Below are positions 10,709 through 22,300 of a stretch of DNA of 64,000 bases, piece by piece. Location of the stretch: contig NW_019775646.1 of the NCBI RefSeq assembly GCF_001039355.2, forward strand, positions 124,001-188,000, read 5' to 3'. The stretch is from Lingula anatina (lineage: Eukaryota > Brachiopoda > Lingulata > Lingulida > Lingulidae). Each line of letters begins with the position of its first letter. Position 1 is the first letter of the stretch. The notes beneath the pieces were generated by a model. That model had not been told where the DNA came from and ran no database searches. It was given only the letters and a program-made list of their open reading frames with translations. The translations under genes were made by a program, and so were the position numbers.

Positions 10709-13700
10709 TCATGGCACATTAGGTCCAGTACCTGTGCAGTTCATCAAACCGGCTCCAGCACTGGACGAGTCCAGTATCGGTTGAAATTGAGCCAGAACAA
10801 TGAAATACGTCAGCACCATGCCCAGTACCTGTAGAAGAAAATTTATGTTACTCAAGAGTAATTCCCCCGATGAGAATAAGAATCCCCAGGTTGATTTGAT
10901 TTAATAACGAGGAAAATGCTTCTGAAGCTAATGCCTCTGAGGTGCCGCCCGGGGACGCGCCGAGCTTTCACATAAAGGTGACTTGTGTAGCACTATAAAC
11001 TGTCGTTACCATATGTGTTCTACCCATGTGTGCAGTAAAAGACAGGACATTAGTTACAGAAAAATCACTTTTAGAAACCGACTGTCACCTATAAGCATTA
11101 CTTAAAAAATTCAACAAAGCGTTGTACATACAAAACTGTTTGCAACATTTATTTATTTAAAATTTGATAACTTACTGTTGATAACAATAGATACACGTGC
11201 ATAAAACTGGCATATACAGTTCACTGTAAGTTAAGAAAAATGAAGCTCACCGTCAAAATTGTAGGCCGGTCGATAACGAACATATTGAATGCACTAAAGC
11301 CTATCGGATCTCCGGACAGTTTATTCAGGAACATCTGCATCTGGATTAAAAGCAAGAAAAGAATATGTCCAAATGTGATACAAATACAGGGTTAGAAATA
11401 AGATATATAGATCGAATGTCATTTTGCACTACAGAAAAAAAAACAGTGCAACAACAAAATTTATCTTACGTAAGGTGTTGTTAACCCTGCTCTGTAGAAA
11501 TCCGCATTAAACCTGTAACTACATGTAAGCCATAGCCGCTGAAAATAGTCACCTGTTATGTTTGAATAATCTATATCCGACAAAAGGGAAACGATAGTCG
11601 CCGTAAATTAATGTTTAACTTCAAACATTCAAAAACTATATAATAACACAATTATCCATTTGGAAATAAACGACTTGAGCCTGGCATAATAATATCGATT
11701 TCACTATGCGTACCTGCAGTAATGTGTTTTCATTCGCTTTATTACTCAAGTCTAGATCATGTATTTCCCCAAGCGAAGCATGAGCCTGAAATTAAAACCC
11801 CAACACGTATTATAATCTCCATGTTTATTAAAAAATGGTGATACTGATTAATAAATGTACAGTCAGCGTACCTCAGTTTTATGGTTACGTCGTAGTACAG
11901 ACCCGTGTACACCGATAAACTGCACCGGCAATTAAGTCCCACATATGACACCAACAGGTGTCGCAATATGCCAAAAAATATTAAAACAAGACCACAATTA
12001 TATAAAATGATTATCGAAAAACAATTAAGGAATAATCTTTCCCAAACTAGACTTGTATTTAAGGCCAACAAGTATAGATTTCAGCTTGAACACCATTTAG
12101 TATTCCATTTGAATTTGAAATAAACTGGCAACATTGCCTCCCAGTTATTGCGGTAATGAGATATGAGCACAACTCCGGCTCAGATTCCGACCCAGGTGAT
12201 GGCCCTCTGTACTTACACTGCTGTGTCTTTGCATGACAAAATGTATAGAATTAGTTAATGGAAAGTAAACCTCTTGTTAACAACGGTCTTCGAAGTACTC
12301 TATACGGACAGTAAGTTATAGGCTTTTAGTGGTATTTCTAAACCTCACACAGATAAACGAATATCGCCGTCAGGCGGAAAGGAAATCAATATCGTCTGTG
12401 ATATGAAAATTCACTAAGATGCCTGCAAAAATTATTGTAAATCACTCATTGTAAAATTTGATGGAATTTAACTTAAACAAAGGTACCCCGAAGCCACATT
12501 CTGTCCACAAGGTACGCTAGAAGTCTGTTACAAAATAACTGAAATGCACCCTGTGGGGTTTCCCGTAATCAGCGGGAGCGCATCCGATATAATTCCCTGG
12601 TAAGACACACCCTTTGTATTTCAGGTACGGAGTAGCACATATCCATGTGCACGTTACAAAATACTACAAGTCAAGCATGGCCTAAGACTTACTCCAGATG
12701 CCCAGCTGAATGATAACACCCACAATTACCCTCCTCTGCTATTGAGCCACCGATTGAGGGACGAGTAGGGGCGTGGAAGTTATATAAGACCAGACGAGCA
12801 GATTGGGACTATACATGTACTTTCATTTTGTATACTACATGTATTTTAGAGGGCACTTCGAGCCCTTGGCTTATTGTATCTTTATGAAAGTCATTGAGGA
12901 TTTAAGGATAACTAGGTTCGATAACTCTGTTATAAAAGTTCGTAATAAATAGCCAGTCAAGTTAAATGTAAAACCGTTAATTTACCTGGTAGTTTACAGA
13001 GCCTCCTCCAACCGCTATAATTCCCAGTACACCAAAGGCAACCGCCAGCCAGCCTAAGTTGGCGATCAGGAGAAATGCATCTTCCTCCTTTGATAGGTAG
13101 TATATGAAGATGTACAGTATGAGGCAACACAAAGCTATGTTTACTATCATCCACGCCGAGGTAAGAGGCGAAAAAATACCGTCTGCAGTGTCCATGAGTC
13201 GGCAGACTTGCTGGTGCCTTTTTCTGTACCATTCTTAGTCACAAGGACTGGAGCCCATAGTGCCATTAAAGTTTTTTATCGCCATCTTAAGATTTTTGTT
13301 GAACTCAAGAAAAGCTTTATACATGACTTCAGCAATCGCAAAAAACGCCACGACCGGCAGAATCCAACAGCTTAACATGATAAATTCAAAAGCAATCGAA
13401 AATGACTTAATTATGTTCATTTCTATTGTTCGATTGTTATTTACGAATAAAAGATGAAATGGAGCGATCTGAATTTCTAAACTATTCACAGAGCCATAAA
13501 TACTATCATACATCTTGTACGCAAAATTAACCAAGACTATTACCCAGCTCACAGCAGTGTAAACTAAAACTCGCCATTTAAAATGGCGAGGGCAAAATAC
13601 ACAAGGCATGCTGTGATGTAAAACTTCCCATTCTGCAAAAAAGTTCTGCAAGCGGTTCTTACGGCATGCCAAATACAAAACCAATGCGTTCACACACAAG

Positions 13701-14212
13701 TTGCTGTACCACGTCAAGTAAACGACTTTTACAAATAGGTGGTAGCCCATAGATGGCACGGAAAACATGGTGAACTGTAGAAGGCAGTTTGTCCATATTG
13801 CAACTAGTACTGCAGTGCTGTACACTCTCAGAGCTTTTATTTTGCCATGTGATCGTTCTACTTCGACTGCGGCGTTGGTGCTTACTCCGCCCCATGAAAA
13901 ATTGGACACGCTATTCACCGCTTGATTCTCGTGGTAGAGTCCCATTAATTTCAGAGATATGATAAGCGGGCGAAAAGTTTTTTGAAGTGGGTTTTTCAAA
14001 GCCTGGTGCACGTTTACAGGAACGTTTCGTCCCGTCTCTGAGGATCCGCTTTTGTCTTGTTGCAGCTGAGGTTCCATTCTAATACCAACTTTGTTGATCT
14101 CTAGCATTGATATTTTCCTTCTCTGTCGACACTTATCATGCATGCGAATGCAATCCAATCCGTTTTGTTCATTGTTGGCATTCAATACATCACGTGATGT
14201 AATCGTACTCAT
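10709..14212 (-). pseudogene. Gustatory-receptor-like (Grl) seven-TM chemoreceptor, copy 1, with an internal stop codon
   Basis: Four exons by splice signals: 12,986-14,212, 11,714-11,785, 11,251-11,340 and 10,709-10,828, all joined in phase 0, giving about 501 residues. Exon 1 has a long hydrophilic N-terminus, the FRPLIISLKLMGLY motif typical of Gr proteins (about 80-93), and hydrophobic segments near 132-152, 158-182, 215-235, 268-298, 345-365 and 375-400. Exon 3 encodes DPIGFSAFNMFVIDRPTILT. Exon 4 encodes TYFIVLAQF, matching the TY-x5-QF TM7 signature of the insect Gr/Or superfamily, which also has phase-0 introns near the 3' end. Grl proteins occur in many non-insect invertebrates; ligands are mostly unknown. 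Codon 326 (13,235-13,237) is TAA where copies 2 and 3 have TTA, so the frame is interrupted; the rest is open. It is either a young pseudogene or an assembly or allelic error. Confidence 0.78.
11786..12985. other. Intron 1 of Grl copy 1
   Basis: A 1.2-kb intron between GTAAAT (donor) and TTTCAG (acceptor) on the minus strand. From about 12,570 it is closely similar to copy 2 at 37,530. A short stretch at 12,700-12,770, ending in a strong GTAAGT and conserved in copy 2, could be a cryptic or alternative exon, but it would break the phase-0 junction. Confidence 0.5.
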
Positions 14213-14423
14213 TTCAGTATGTTAAGGTTGGTTCTCTCTCTTTGTTGTTGTGTCCTTATAGGTCACAATTATTCCATTCATCTGTTGTATTAAGGGGAGA
14301 GAACAATGTTTGGTCAGTATGCAATTATACTAAGTCGTATGTTGGCTCGATCTTGGAGAACGTTTGTGCTTTGATGCACCCGTTTCACATGGACTCGTCC
14401 TAGGGCGAACAAAAAAAAACAAA

Positions 14424-14594
14424 NNNNNNNNNNNNNNNNNNNNNNNNNNNNNNNNNNNNNNNNNNNNNNNNNNNNNNNNNNNNNNNNNNNNNNNNNNNNN
14501 NNNNNNNNNNNNNNNNNNNNNNNNNNNNNNNNNNNNNNNNNNNNNNNNNNNNNNNNNNNNNNNNNNNNNNNNNNNNNNNNNNNNNNNNNNNNNN
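14424..14594. other. Assembly gap (171 N) beside a poly-A tract
   Basis: A run of N followed directly by 32 A. The homologous spot in copy 2 also has a gap (25 N) followed by poly-A, and in copy 3 it is an AAAT repeat. The gap therefore probably marks an unstable A-rich simple repeat. Reading frames that cross it are artefacts. Confidence 0.97.
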
Positions 14595-14627
<33 letters not shown>

Positions 14628-15688
14628 ACCGGAAATGAATTAACACCATCATTTCGTACTATTGATTTCCTTGCATTTTAGCAATGAACACCACTTAAGT
14701 AACGGATGCCTGTCAGAGGAAACATGAGGACAGCGATAACACCATCACAGATACACATGTACATGTATGTCAACATAACGATTTCATGCGGCTCCAAACT
14801 ATAACGGTGCCTTTAAGCTTCATATGGACATTTAGGTGTGGGTCTTTCTTTTATGAAGCCAAATGTTCCATGAAACGGCTATTCAGAACTGTTCATATTA
14901 AATTCATCTCATTCCGAAGCCTGACTTACGAAATCCCCGTTTCATGAATAATTCAGCCTTTTCCAATTAGAGAATTACAAGGGCGACCGCTTTTCACTTA
15001 TTATAGTGGTACAAATTAAGCTGGTTTCAGTGCTGTAGAAAAAGCATGTGGATGTAGCACATCATCTCAGGAAGAAATAAATTACCCGATGAACGGACAG
15101 CTTGAACAACAACACGCATTACCCAATGTTTGTGTGTAGGGGCACCAGAAACAAACCAATGAGATTTTATGAAATTCGTGAGTTTGCACAAAAGAGACCG
15201 ATGAAGTACTTCTGAGGAATTATGCAAGTCATGCACACTATAATGCACTGCCCACTGGCTGTAAAATGTTTAGACGCTACCACAAGAAATAAATTAAAGT
15301 CCCTACATGCTTTGCAAGGATACCGCTTTCGTAGCGCAATTTTTTCTTACGATCGAATAGCTTCAGTAATACTGGGATCTTTCTAGCTAGTTTATTTACT
15401 AATTATTTTTTTTAGTGGCGTCAATATGAGCATAACAGAAACAAGATTGTTCTGGAGGAAAATTTATTATGTGAAGTATACTAGATTAAGATATTGGACA
15501 TCCTCACACTATTGGCATTAACGTACTACAACACTGAAGACTGTATCATAAATACGACCATTTCTTCTACTCTATTTTGTAAGAGAAGGAAGAAACAATG
15601 GACGATATTATCAAATAAAAATAATCTATACCAACAAAACATGTTTTCGTATAGTTCCCCGTGTGAATTGTATAAAACGGTATACATA

Positions 15689-15709
15689 ATAATAATAATA
15701 ATAATAATA
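15689..15709. repeat. (ATA)n microsatellite
   Basis: Seven ATA units. The same site carries a longer array in copy 2 (40,832-40,869) and a short one in copy 3 (59,119-59,138). Confidence 0.9.
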
Positions 15710-16170
15710 TAACCTAATAATAGTACTTAAGTTTTCCTGACTAAATACAGTCAATACGTTGCTATTGGAAATATATTATATTTGTTCAAAAGTCTACATT
15801 GCTACAATGTATACAATCCAGTTAAAAAGTACCAGTAACCAATTCCATCTTTCTCTCAACTTGCTGTCGTGCTGCCGATTTATTCAAGTAACAGGAAGAA
15901 ACGTAACACGCTGGAAATAATTTTAACTTTCGACTTATCATCATTATGTATCATTAAATAGAAAATTATATTAAGTATCACCAATAAGAAAATATCCGAG
16001 TATTATCAAGTTTAACTACATGTCAACTTCAACAATGCATTATATGTGGTCGAGGTAGTGACAAATTAACTAACTGCTTCCGTCTATTCCGAGGTTTATT
16101 CCTCTTTGTGCTTTTCTTTTTACATAGACAGTTATACTAAGTTAACACTATCATCGAAGCACTGTTTTGC

Positions 16171-16202
16171 GCGTGCGTGCGCGCGCGCGCGTGTGTGTGT
16201 GT
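16171..16202. repeat. (GC)n/(GT)n microsatellite
   Basis: GCGTGCGTGCGCGCGCGC grading into GTGTGT. Copy 2 has a pure GT array at this site (41,369-41,402); copy 3 lacks it. Confidence 0.9.
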
Positions 16203-16340
16203 GACCACTAAATTCGGATTACCAAATAACCGGTTGTGACTGACGGAGTAAAATCTGAATCTGACTGTCAGTGTCAAAAGCATTGTAAACTGATTGGCAA
16301 TCTGAATGTCAACTTTGCCCTTTTTAGATTCAGGTCTTTA

Positions 16341-19300
16341 CTAATCATCGTCTTCATCGTCATCATCAGGCACAGGAGGCGGGGCGTAGCTCTGCGCAGT
16401 GCTGCCATCTACCGGTCGCACCATGGTGCTGCTGCAATATCTGACTGTGTGTAAAGGAACACACTCTTCTTCCATCGGGAGAGGGTGTTGATCCCCTTTT
16501 CTGTGAGGAAAAGAGATGATAACGGGCACGATTTAACGTAAGTTCAACAGCAATCACGACAAGATACAGCAACCAATCCTCTACACGCCATATATTAATA
16601 GATTCTTACTGTAGCACTTAAAATATTGCAATCTCTGTATCTAAACATTTGCGGTTTTAAGTTGATTGCTTCATAACTGCACATTCAATTCCACGAAATA
16701 AAATCTTCACATACTTGTTATAGACTCTTGTAGGTCTGTATAGTTCTGAATAAGTACACGTATGCAATTTTTACAATATTCACGTGTTACCTGGCGACCA
16801 TTCGGAGAGCAAGGACAATCTTCTTGGAAAAATTAAGGGGGAAATTGTCTACGCTCTGGAAATCTTGATTGGTATGCCCTTGTAATGTGGTGGCACCGGC
16901 AGAAATCTTAAATTCTGTGATAGAATGCACCTCATCGAGCAGGTCTCCAATATGGGAGATGTCTTCCTGAAGCATTTCATCCTGTGGAACACGCTGCCTG
17001 CTTTTGTGTCTTCTCGACATGAAGTAAAAATAACCTTAAATTTCATGTAGCTCAAGATTTTTTACAATTATTGGTTCGTTTTGGTATTATTCAATGGGCT
17101 TCTTTAAGGGATGTTTTTGTTGCTATTTTAATACTGTGTAGCGTATCTGGTTTTTGGAAAATGTTTGAAATATTATAAACATAATTAATAATAGAATAAC
17201 AAATTAATGTTCAGTCGGTCTGTATGGTCTCGATAACTTGTAACGATTCAAATATGCCGCATATCTGTGATTAGTGTGAATACAAAGACTCACCTTATAT
17301 CGTCAATGTCATTATGTCGTTTGGCACAATTCCAATCATCACTGAAATAAAGAAAAAAAGAAACACCCATCTTAATAAATCATAGAAACCACAGAAATCC
17401 GGCTATTGAACAAAAGTAACAAAGGGTTCTTTTCAGACAAAAAATCGTTTTGTACAAGTATTGCTGATCAAAATAAACGTCACTTCAGAAAACCCAAGGC
17501 ACAAATTTGTTTGTTGAACAAAAGAATAAAAATAGTACATTCAACAAAATTACAAAAGAAGGAAAAAATGAAAAGGAAGCCTTGGCTAAGTGGCGGAGTG
17601 GTTATACCGAATGGCAATGTAAATATACTTACACAAGATCAAAGAGGCCCACACTTCTGGCACTGTTCTCTAATACATTCAGTTGATTAGTTGCCACATC
17701 TAAGATATTAAAAACATATAAGTAGGCACTTATTTTCAAATGACGGAGTGCAGACAATTAATTGCATCAATCAGACTACATTGTATATAATGTGTTACTT
17801 AATGTATAAAACGTAACTCTTTGTTACCCGTGACGATAAAATACAAGACTGTATTAATATGGAGTAGGCCCTATCACTCAAAAGTGTACAGAAAGCTTAC
17901 TTTAAAAAGTATTTCTTGACAAAAATATTTGGCTTATTTAATTGACAATTTAAGACATGTTATTTTCTGCTTCTCATAATAGAACCCTGGATTATTTCAA
18001 CATTGGCGAGGAAAGGATGCTCGCAGAGCTTGATATTTTTCAAGTATACACTAATTTAATTTTTTTATCTCACTTTAATTTTTTTATCTCGAGCGTCCGA
18101 CTTACTATCTCGAGCGCCCGACTTACGCTAACTCGGGCGCCCGAGTTAATTAGCCAATCACAAACCAGCTTCAGTCAAAATGGCAGACATGAGTAGAGAC
18201 GATCTCATTACGCTTTATTTAATCTTGGACTCAAATATAAAGACATTGTATTTAGTCTTAGTGCCAAGTGTTACTGAGTTTAAGAACTCTTAAAAGGATC
18301 CTGAAGAAGAAAGGACAAGTAAGGCGCAAGAACTATACAGATATAATTGACATCATTGCTTTCTTGAGAGAACAGCTCATTGGATCAGGATCCCTTCGTG
18401 GATACAAGTAATTATGATCTATATGCTGTTAGGCGAGTACAAGAATTCTTTGTTGAGGCCCAGAAAAATCGCCAAAATGGTCAAGACAACAGAATGCTCA
18501 CTCAAAGCTCAATGGGCACGTTTACTGAGCAACCCTGTATAATGATTTTGTAATCGATACTTGTGTTAATGGCATTACTGTACTATTTGTCTAGGAACTT
18601 GGTGTGTCTTTCTATGCTCAAGTTGTACACGAAGGACGCCGACATTAAAAATTGATAATTGCTCGGTTCATATGTACCTTTAAAGAGGTAAAACTCAAAG
18701 TATCCTTTATCTCGAATCAACCTTATGAAAAGATTTTTCTTCGGTATAAGCTGGAATTAGTATGAACATTTCTAACTCATATCTCCCACAAATGTTCAGG
18801 TTCCAAAGTGTCCGCAATGTATGTATATAAGATTATTATGCTCGTCTCCTTTTGCAAAGTTTTGCATCTAAACCACTACTTACTTACCTATCAAATTCAT
18901 GACAGACTGATTCTCAATGCCCAGCTGCGCCAGACACTTCCGTTCTTCTACGAGAACGCGCGCAGTGCCGCTCACACAAAAACCCTCCACCTGTTGGCTG
19001 GCTAGCTCGCCATCCGTCCCCTTGGGATCTTCAACGACTTGCTTGAGGACATGATACAGCGTGGCGCATGTTTCCGTCTCCACGTCTCTAGTCCATGTCT
19101 TGTTCGGACTGCTCCTGGTAATGTTCAAGGTTACCTGTATGGGCTGGGATATAATTACATCGATGACCGGACACCTTGCGGTCAAGAATTTGAGAGGTAA
19201 CTGTTCCCTGCCACGCACGGTCGCGTCATCAATCATCTGAAAATGAAAAGGTGAAAAAGACTAAGAAAACACATCAGCACGGTAGCAAACTTTATCTCAA

Positions 19301-22300
19301 ACCTTGTAAAACTGAGTACTTCAAATAGATTTTTACTACTTTCTCTTGTTTAATAATACGTTTATTTTCTTTTTTTCGTTTCAAGCATTATTACCTCCGC
19401 CAAGGAGGTTATGTTTTCACCCCTGTTTGTTTGTTTGTCTGTCTGTCATCAACATAACTCAAAAAGTTATAGATGAATTTTGATGGAATTTTCAGGGTAG
19501 GTCAGAAATGGGTTAACTTAGAAGTGATTAGTTTTTGATGGTGATTTGGATCAATAATCAATCAATAATCAATAATAATCAAACGTCACTGCCTTGGTGG
19601 AGGTCTGCACCCTCGGAGTGCTTTTCTAGTTATATATGCTATACTGGTAACCTACGGAGTTATAAAAGCTCACAACATCCTCCTCATCTTTAAGCAGAAG
19701 GCAGACTTGTGTTTGGTCTGTCCCAGTAGAAGATGAATCGGTCTCCTGAAAAAAAAAGGAAGTAATAAGAACAATAAACATGTATAGGATATTTTGCTAA
19801 ACAGGCACACATAATAAAACATGTAATAGACGACCCCATAAGTACAAAGCATCTTAAATTCAAACAAAAAAGAACTTATATACCTTTCCCTTGGTTTTTA
19901 TCAGGTTCTGAACTGACTTTTCAACTTCAAGCAAGATGGTTTCATCACATAACACGTGGATGCTGCCAAGCTTTTCCATCGTCTTGTGAGTAAGAACTGG
20001 GACCTCCACTTGTCTAGGTATTGATATTAGGCTCCTACTAAGGCCAAGGTCCCTAAAAATAAAAGCATGAGTTGTGTTTCCATTCATAACAAATCCACTT
20101 TTCGTGTCAAGCAAGGACTGAGTGCGTCCAAGTGACTTAACCAGTTACCATATGTTAATTTTGATTTACTATTTTAAAAACTTCATTGAATGATACACTT
20201 ACTATGTAATACAAAAGTGAATGAATACCTGAGATGTCGGTTGCTTTGTAGCTTCTCCACTCTGTCACGTATTAAAATGAATGAGGTATCCAGCTTGCAG
20301 GAGCTATGGGTTTTAAAGTCTACCATCACTTGTTCTCTCAGGTCCGTGACGGTCTTATAGGCCTCGATATTAACTTGGAGGACCAAAGAACACCCTGGCA
20401 TTCGAAACTGAACATCGAACGTGAACATTGTTGGTTTTACGGTGACTTCTGACCCATCTGAAAATCCCTCGAACGCGATGTAAATGGTTTCGTGTAATTC
20501 GTCGAAGGAATACTTGCTCTCACACACCCCTCTCTCTTTGTGCCGGTGTACCAAGGCAACGCCGTCCTCCTCCATCAGGCGCCGTGCCACCAGGTCATTC
20601 TTCAGGTCAGAGAGAGTAATGGATGACTTCACTACCACGGTGTCTTGCCGACCATCAAACGAGGTCACTCTGAGAGACATATCCTTCTCAAACACCACGC
20701 GTGCTCTGTAAGCTAAATTTTCTCGATATGACGAGTCACGTAGAGTCAGAATCTTAATCGCCGTGGCGCTGTCTGGACCTAGATTCAGTGCTTTTTGAAC
20801 CTCACTCTTGAGATCTTGACTTTTGAAGATGACCAAAGTGGCCAGTTTAGGAGGATCAGACGCTTCAATCAACCCTTTCAACAAAAGTGCCGTAAAGCTC
20901 CTCTTCACTTTTGAACGGGATTGCTCCCTGGTGACTTTCACGTCCTCGGGACTGGGAACGCCGTACCGCGAGACGACCTCTGTAGTAACATCTGAAGAAT
21001 AGCCACAGGTGAACATCTCGGTGGTGACGTTCTCTGCGTCTACAGGATTAAGTACGCTAACCTCATTAGCGATTTCTCTCACCAGGACAACTTCGCAAGA
21101 CGAGTCCATCCAATCCCTGTTTAGGTAAATATATAAAAAGCGCTACAAATTCATAACCACTTAATCCACTTGAAAGAGACAAATAACTGACTGATTCTGT
21201 TTATTTAATTCCTCGATCATTTTAATTGGACACTTATGGTGTTTTCTTTTTTTCGTTGTTTCAAAATTTAATTATACAGCCTTGCCTACTAATTAAAAAG
21301 CGTGCTTTTTGAAAACAAAACGCTGGTCCCCTACCTGTAGATGGAAGAAATGACCCTCATTTGAAAATGATATTGAGTGACGAACTGGTCTGCGAAGTTG
21401 ACTACGTAGGCTTCGATATCTCTCTCAGCAGATGGCACGGAGCCAGTGACTTGTTTCACCAGATCCAACAATGTTTGTTCTGGTCCCAGATCGACAATGA
21501 GGGGTTCAGACAACACTCCTGCATAATTCTGGTGGAAGACCTTAAACTGGAGATTGGAGGAGAGTAGACTATATAAGGCATATGGAACAACATAGTGTCT
21601 GACATACAAAAACTTTAATAAGTACAATCAGGCAGGCCAATACACAACATTTAGGCCTGCAGGCAACTAGATGTAACTTATTAGTACATTTACATATAAA
21701 CTTGTTCTGCAAAGCTCAGAAAAATATCTAATGTTAAACCAAGCACCTATTTCCAGTCTGAAACAAGTTCTGTTTAACAATAGATGATGGGCAGTAAGGA
21801 TGAAAGAAGGAAAATCAAAGGCAATCGTTGGCTACCCACCGTATACACCAACTCTGGCGTGAAGGTGCATTCCAACAACCCATTCTCTCTTTTCTTCTTC
21901 TCGATCCCAGAATCTTCTATCTTGGACCCTTTGGAGGTGGAATAGAACATAAACCGACGGGCCAGAGTCACCGGTCTCTCAATGGAATATTCCTCCTCGC
22001 CATTCAAAGCAAACATACCTGCAGTATGAATAAAAATCTTACTGAAAGGAGTTTTGTGACACTCTGTGATACCTTAATAACAAAATAAATAGCTTTTTTC
22101 AGTATGATAAGAACTTATCTTATCATAAGATATACAAGGATACTAGTACATGTACGTTCAGCAAGGTCAGTATTACCTCAATCAATCAATTAAACAAAAT
22201 AAGCAAGATATACTATTTAAATGAGCATTTTGGAAAATAAACAGTTAAGCTATATGCCCCTGTCAGTGTTTCTTACCTATTAAGATATCATCTATCTTGA

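Larger units (their letters stand above)
14213..16340. other. Intergenic DNA between Grl and the Ubl/HeLo-like gene, copy 1
   Basis: Non-coding sequence 5' of the Grl start and 3' of the large gene. It is conserved, with indels, in copies 2 (39.5-41.6 kb) and 3 (57.8-59.7 kb). It holds an assembly gap next to a poly-A tract, an (ATA)n repeat and a GC/GT repeat. A TCACGTGA E-box-like palindrome overlaps the first codons of Grl. The Grl promoter must lie here, but no core element is evident. Confidence 0.5.

Noticed and set aside
10703-10710. Perfect CRE (TGACGTCA) at the Grl stop codon
   Set aside because: An 8-base match at a gene's 3' end, not repeated in copy 2; likely chance.
12700-12770. 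Possible extra Grl exon ending in GTAAGT, conserved in copy 2
   Set aside because: Exons 1 and 2 already join in phase 0 with a continuous Gr-type sequence; the encoded peptide (PSIGGS...GNCGC) has no Gr similarity.
14314-14681. Open frames of about 100 codons crossing the N gap, both strands
   Set aside because: Most of each frame is N or poly-A translated as Phe/Lys; artefact of the gap.
17580-17625. tRNA-like A box (TGGCGGAGTGGTTATACC), also in copy 2 at 42,800
   Set aside because: No B box or cloverleaf follows, and the stretch lies in an intron next to exon 12; at best a tRNA-derived SINE relic.
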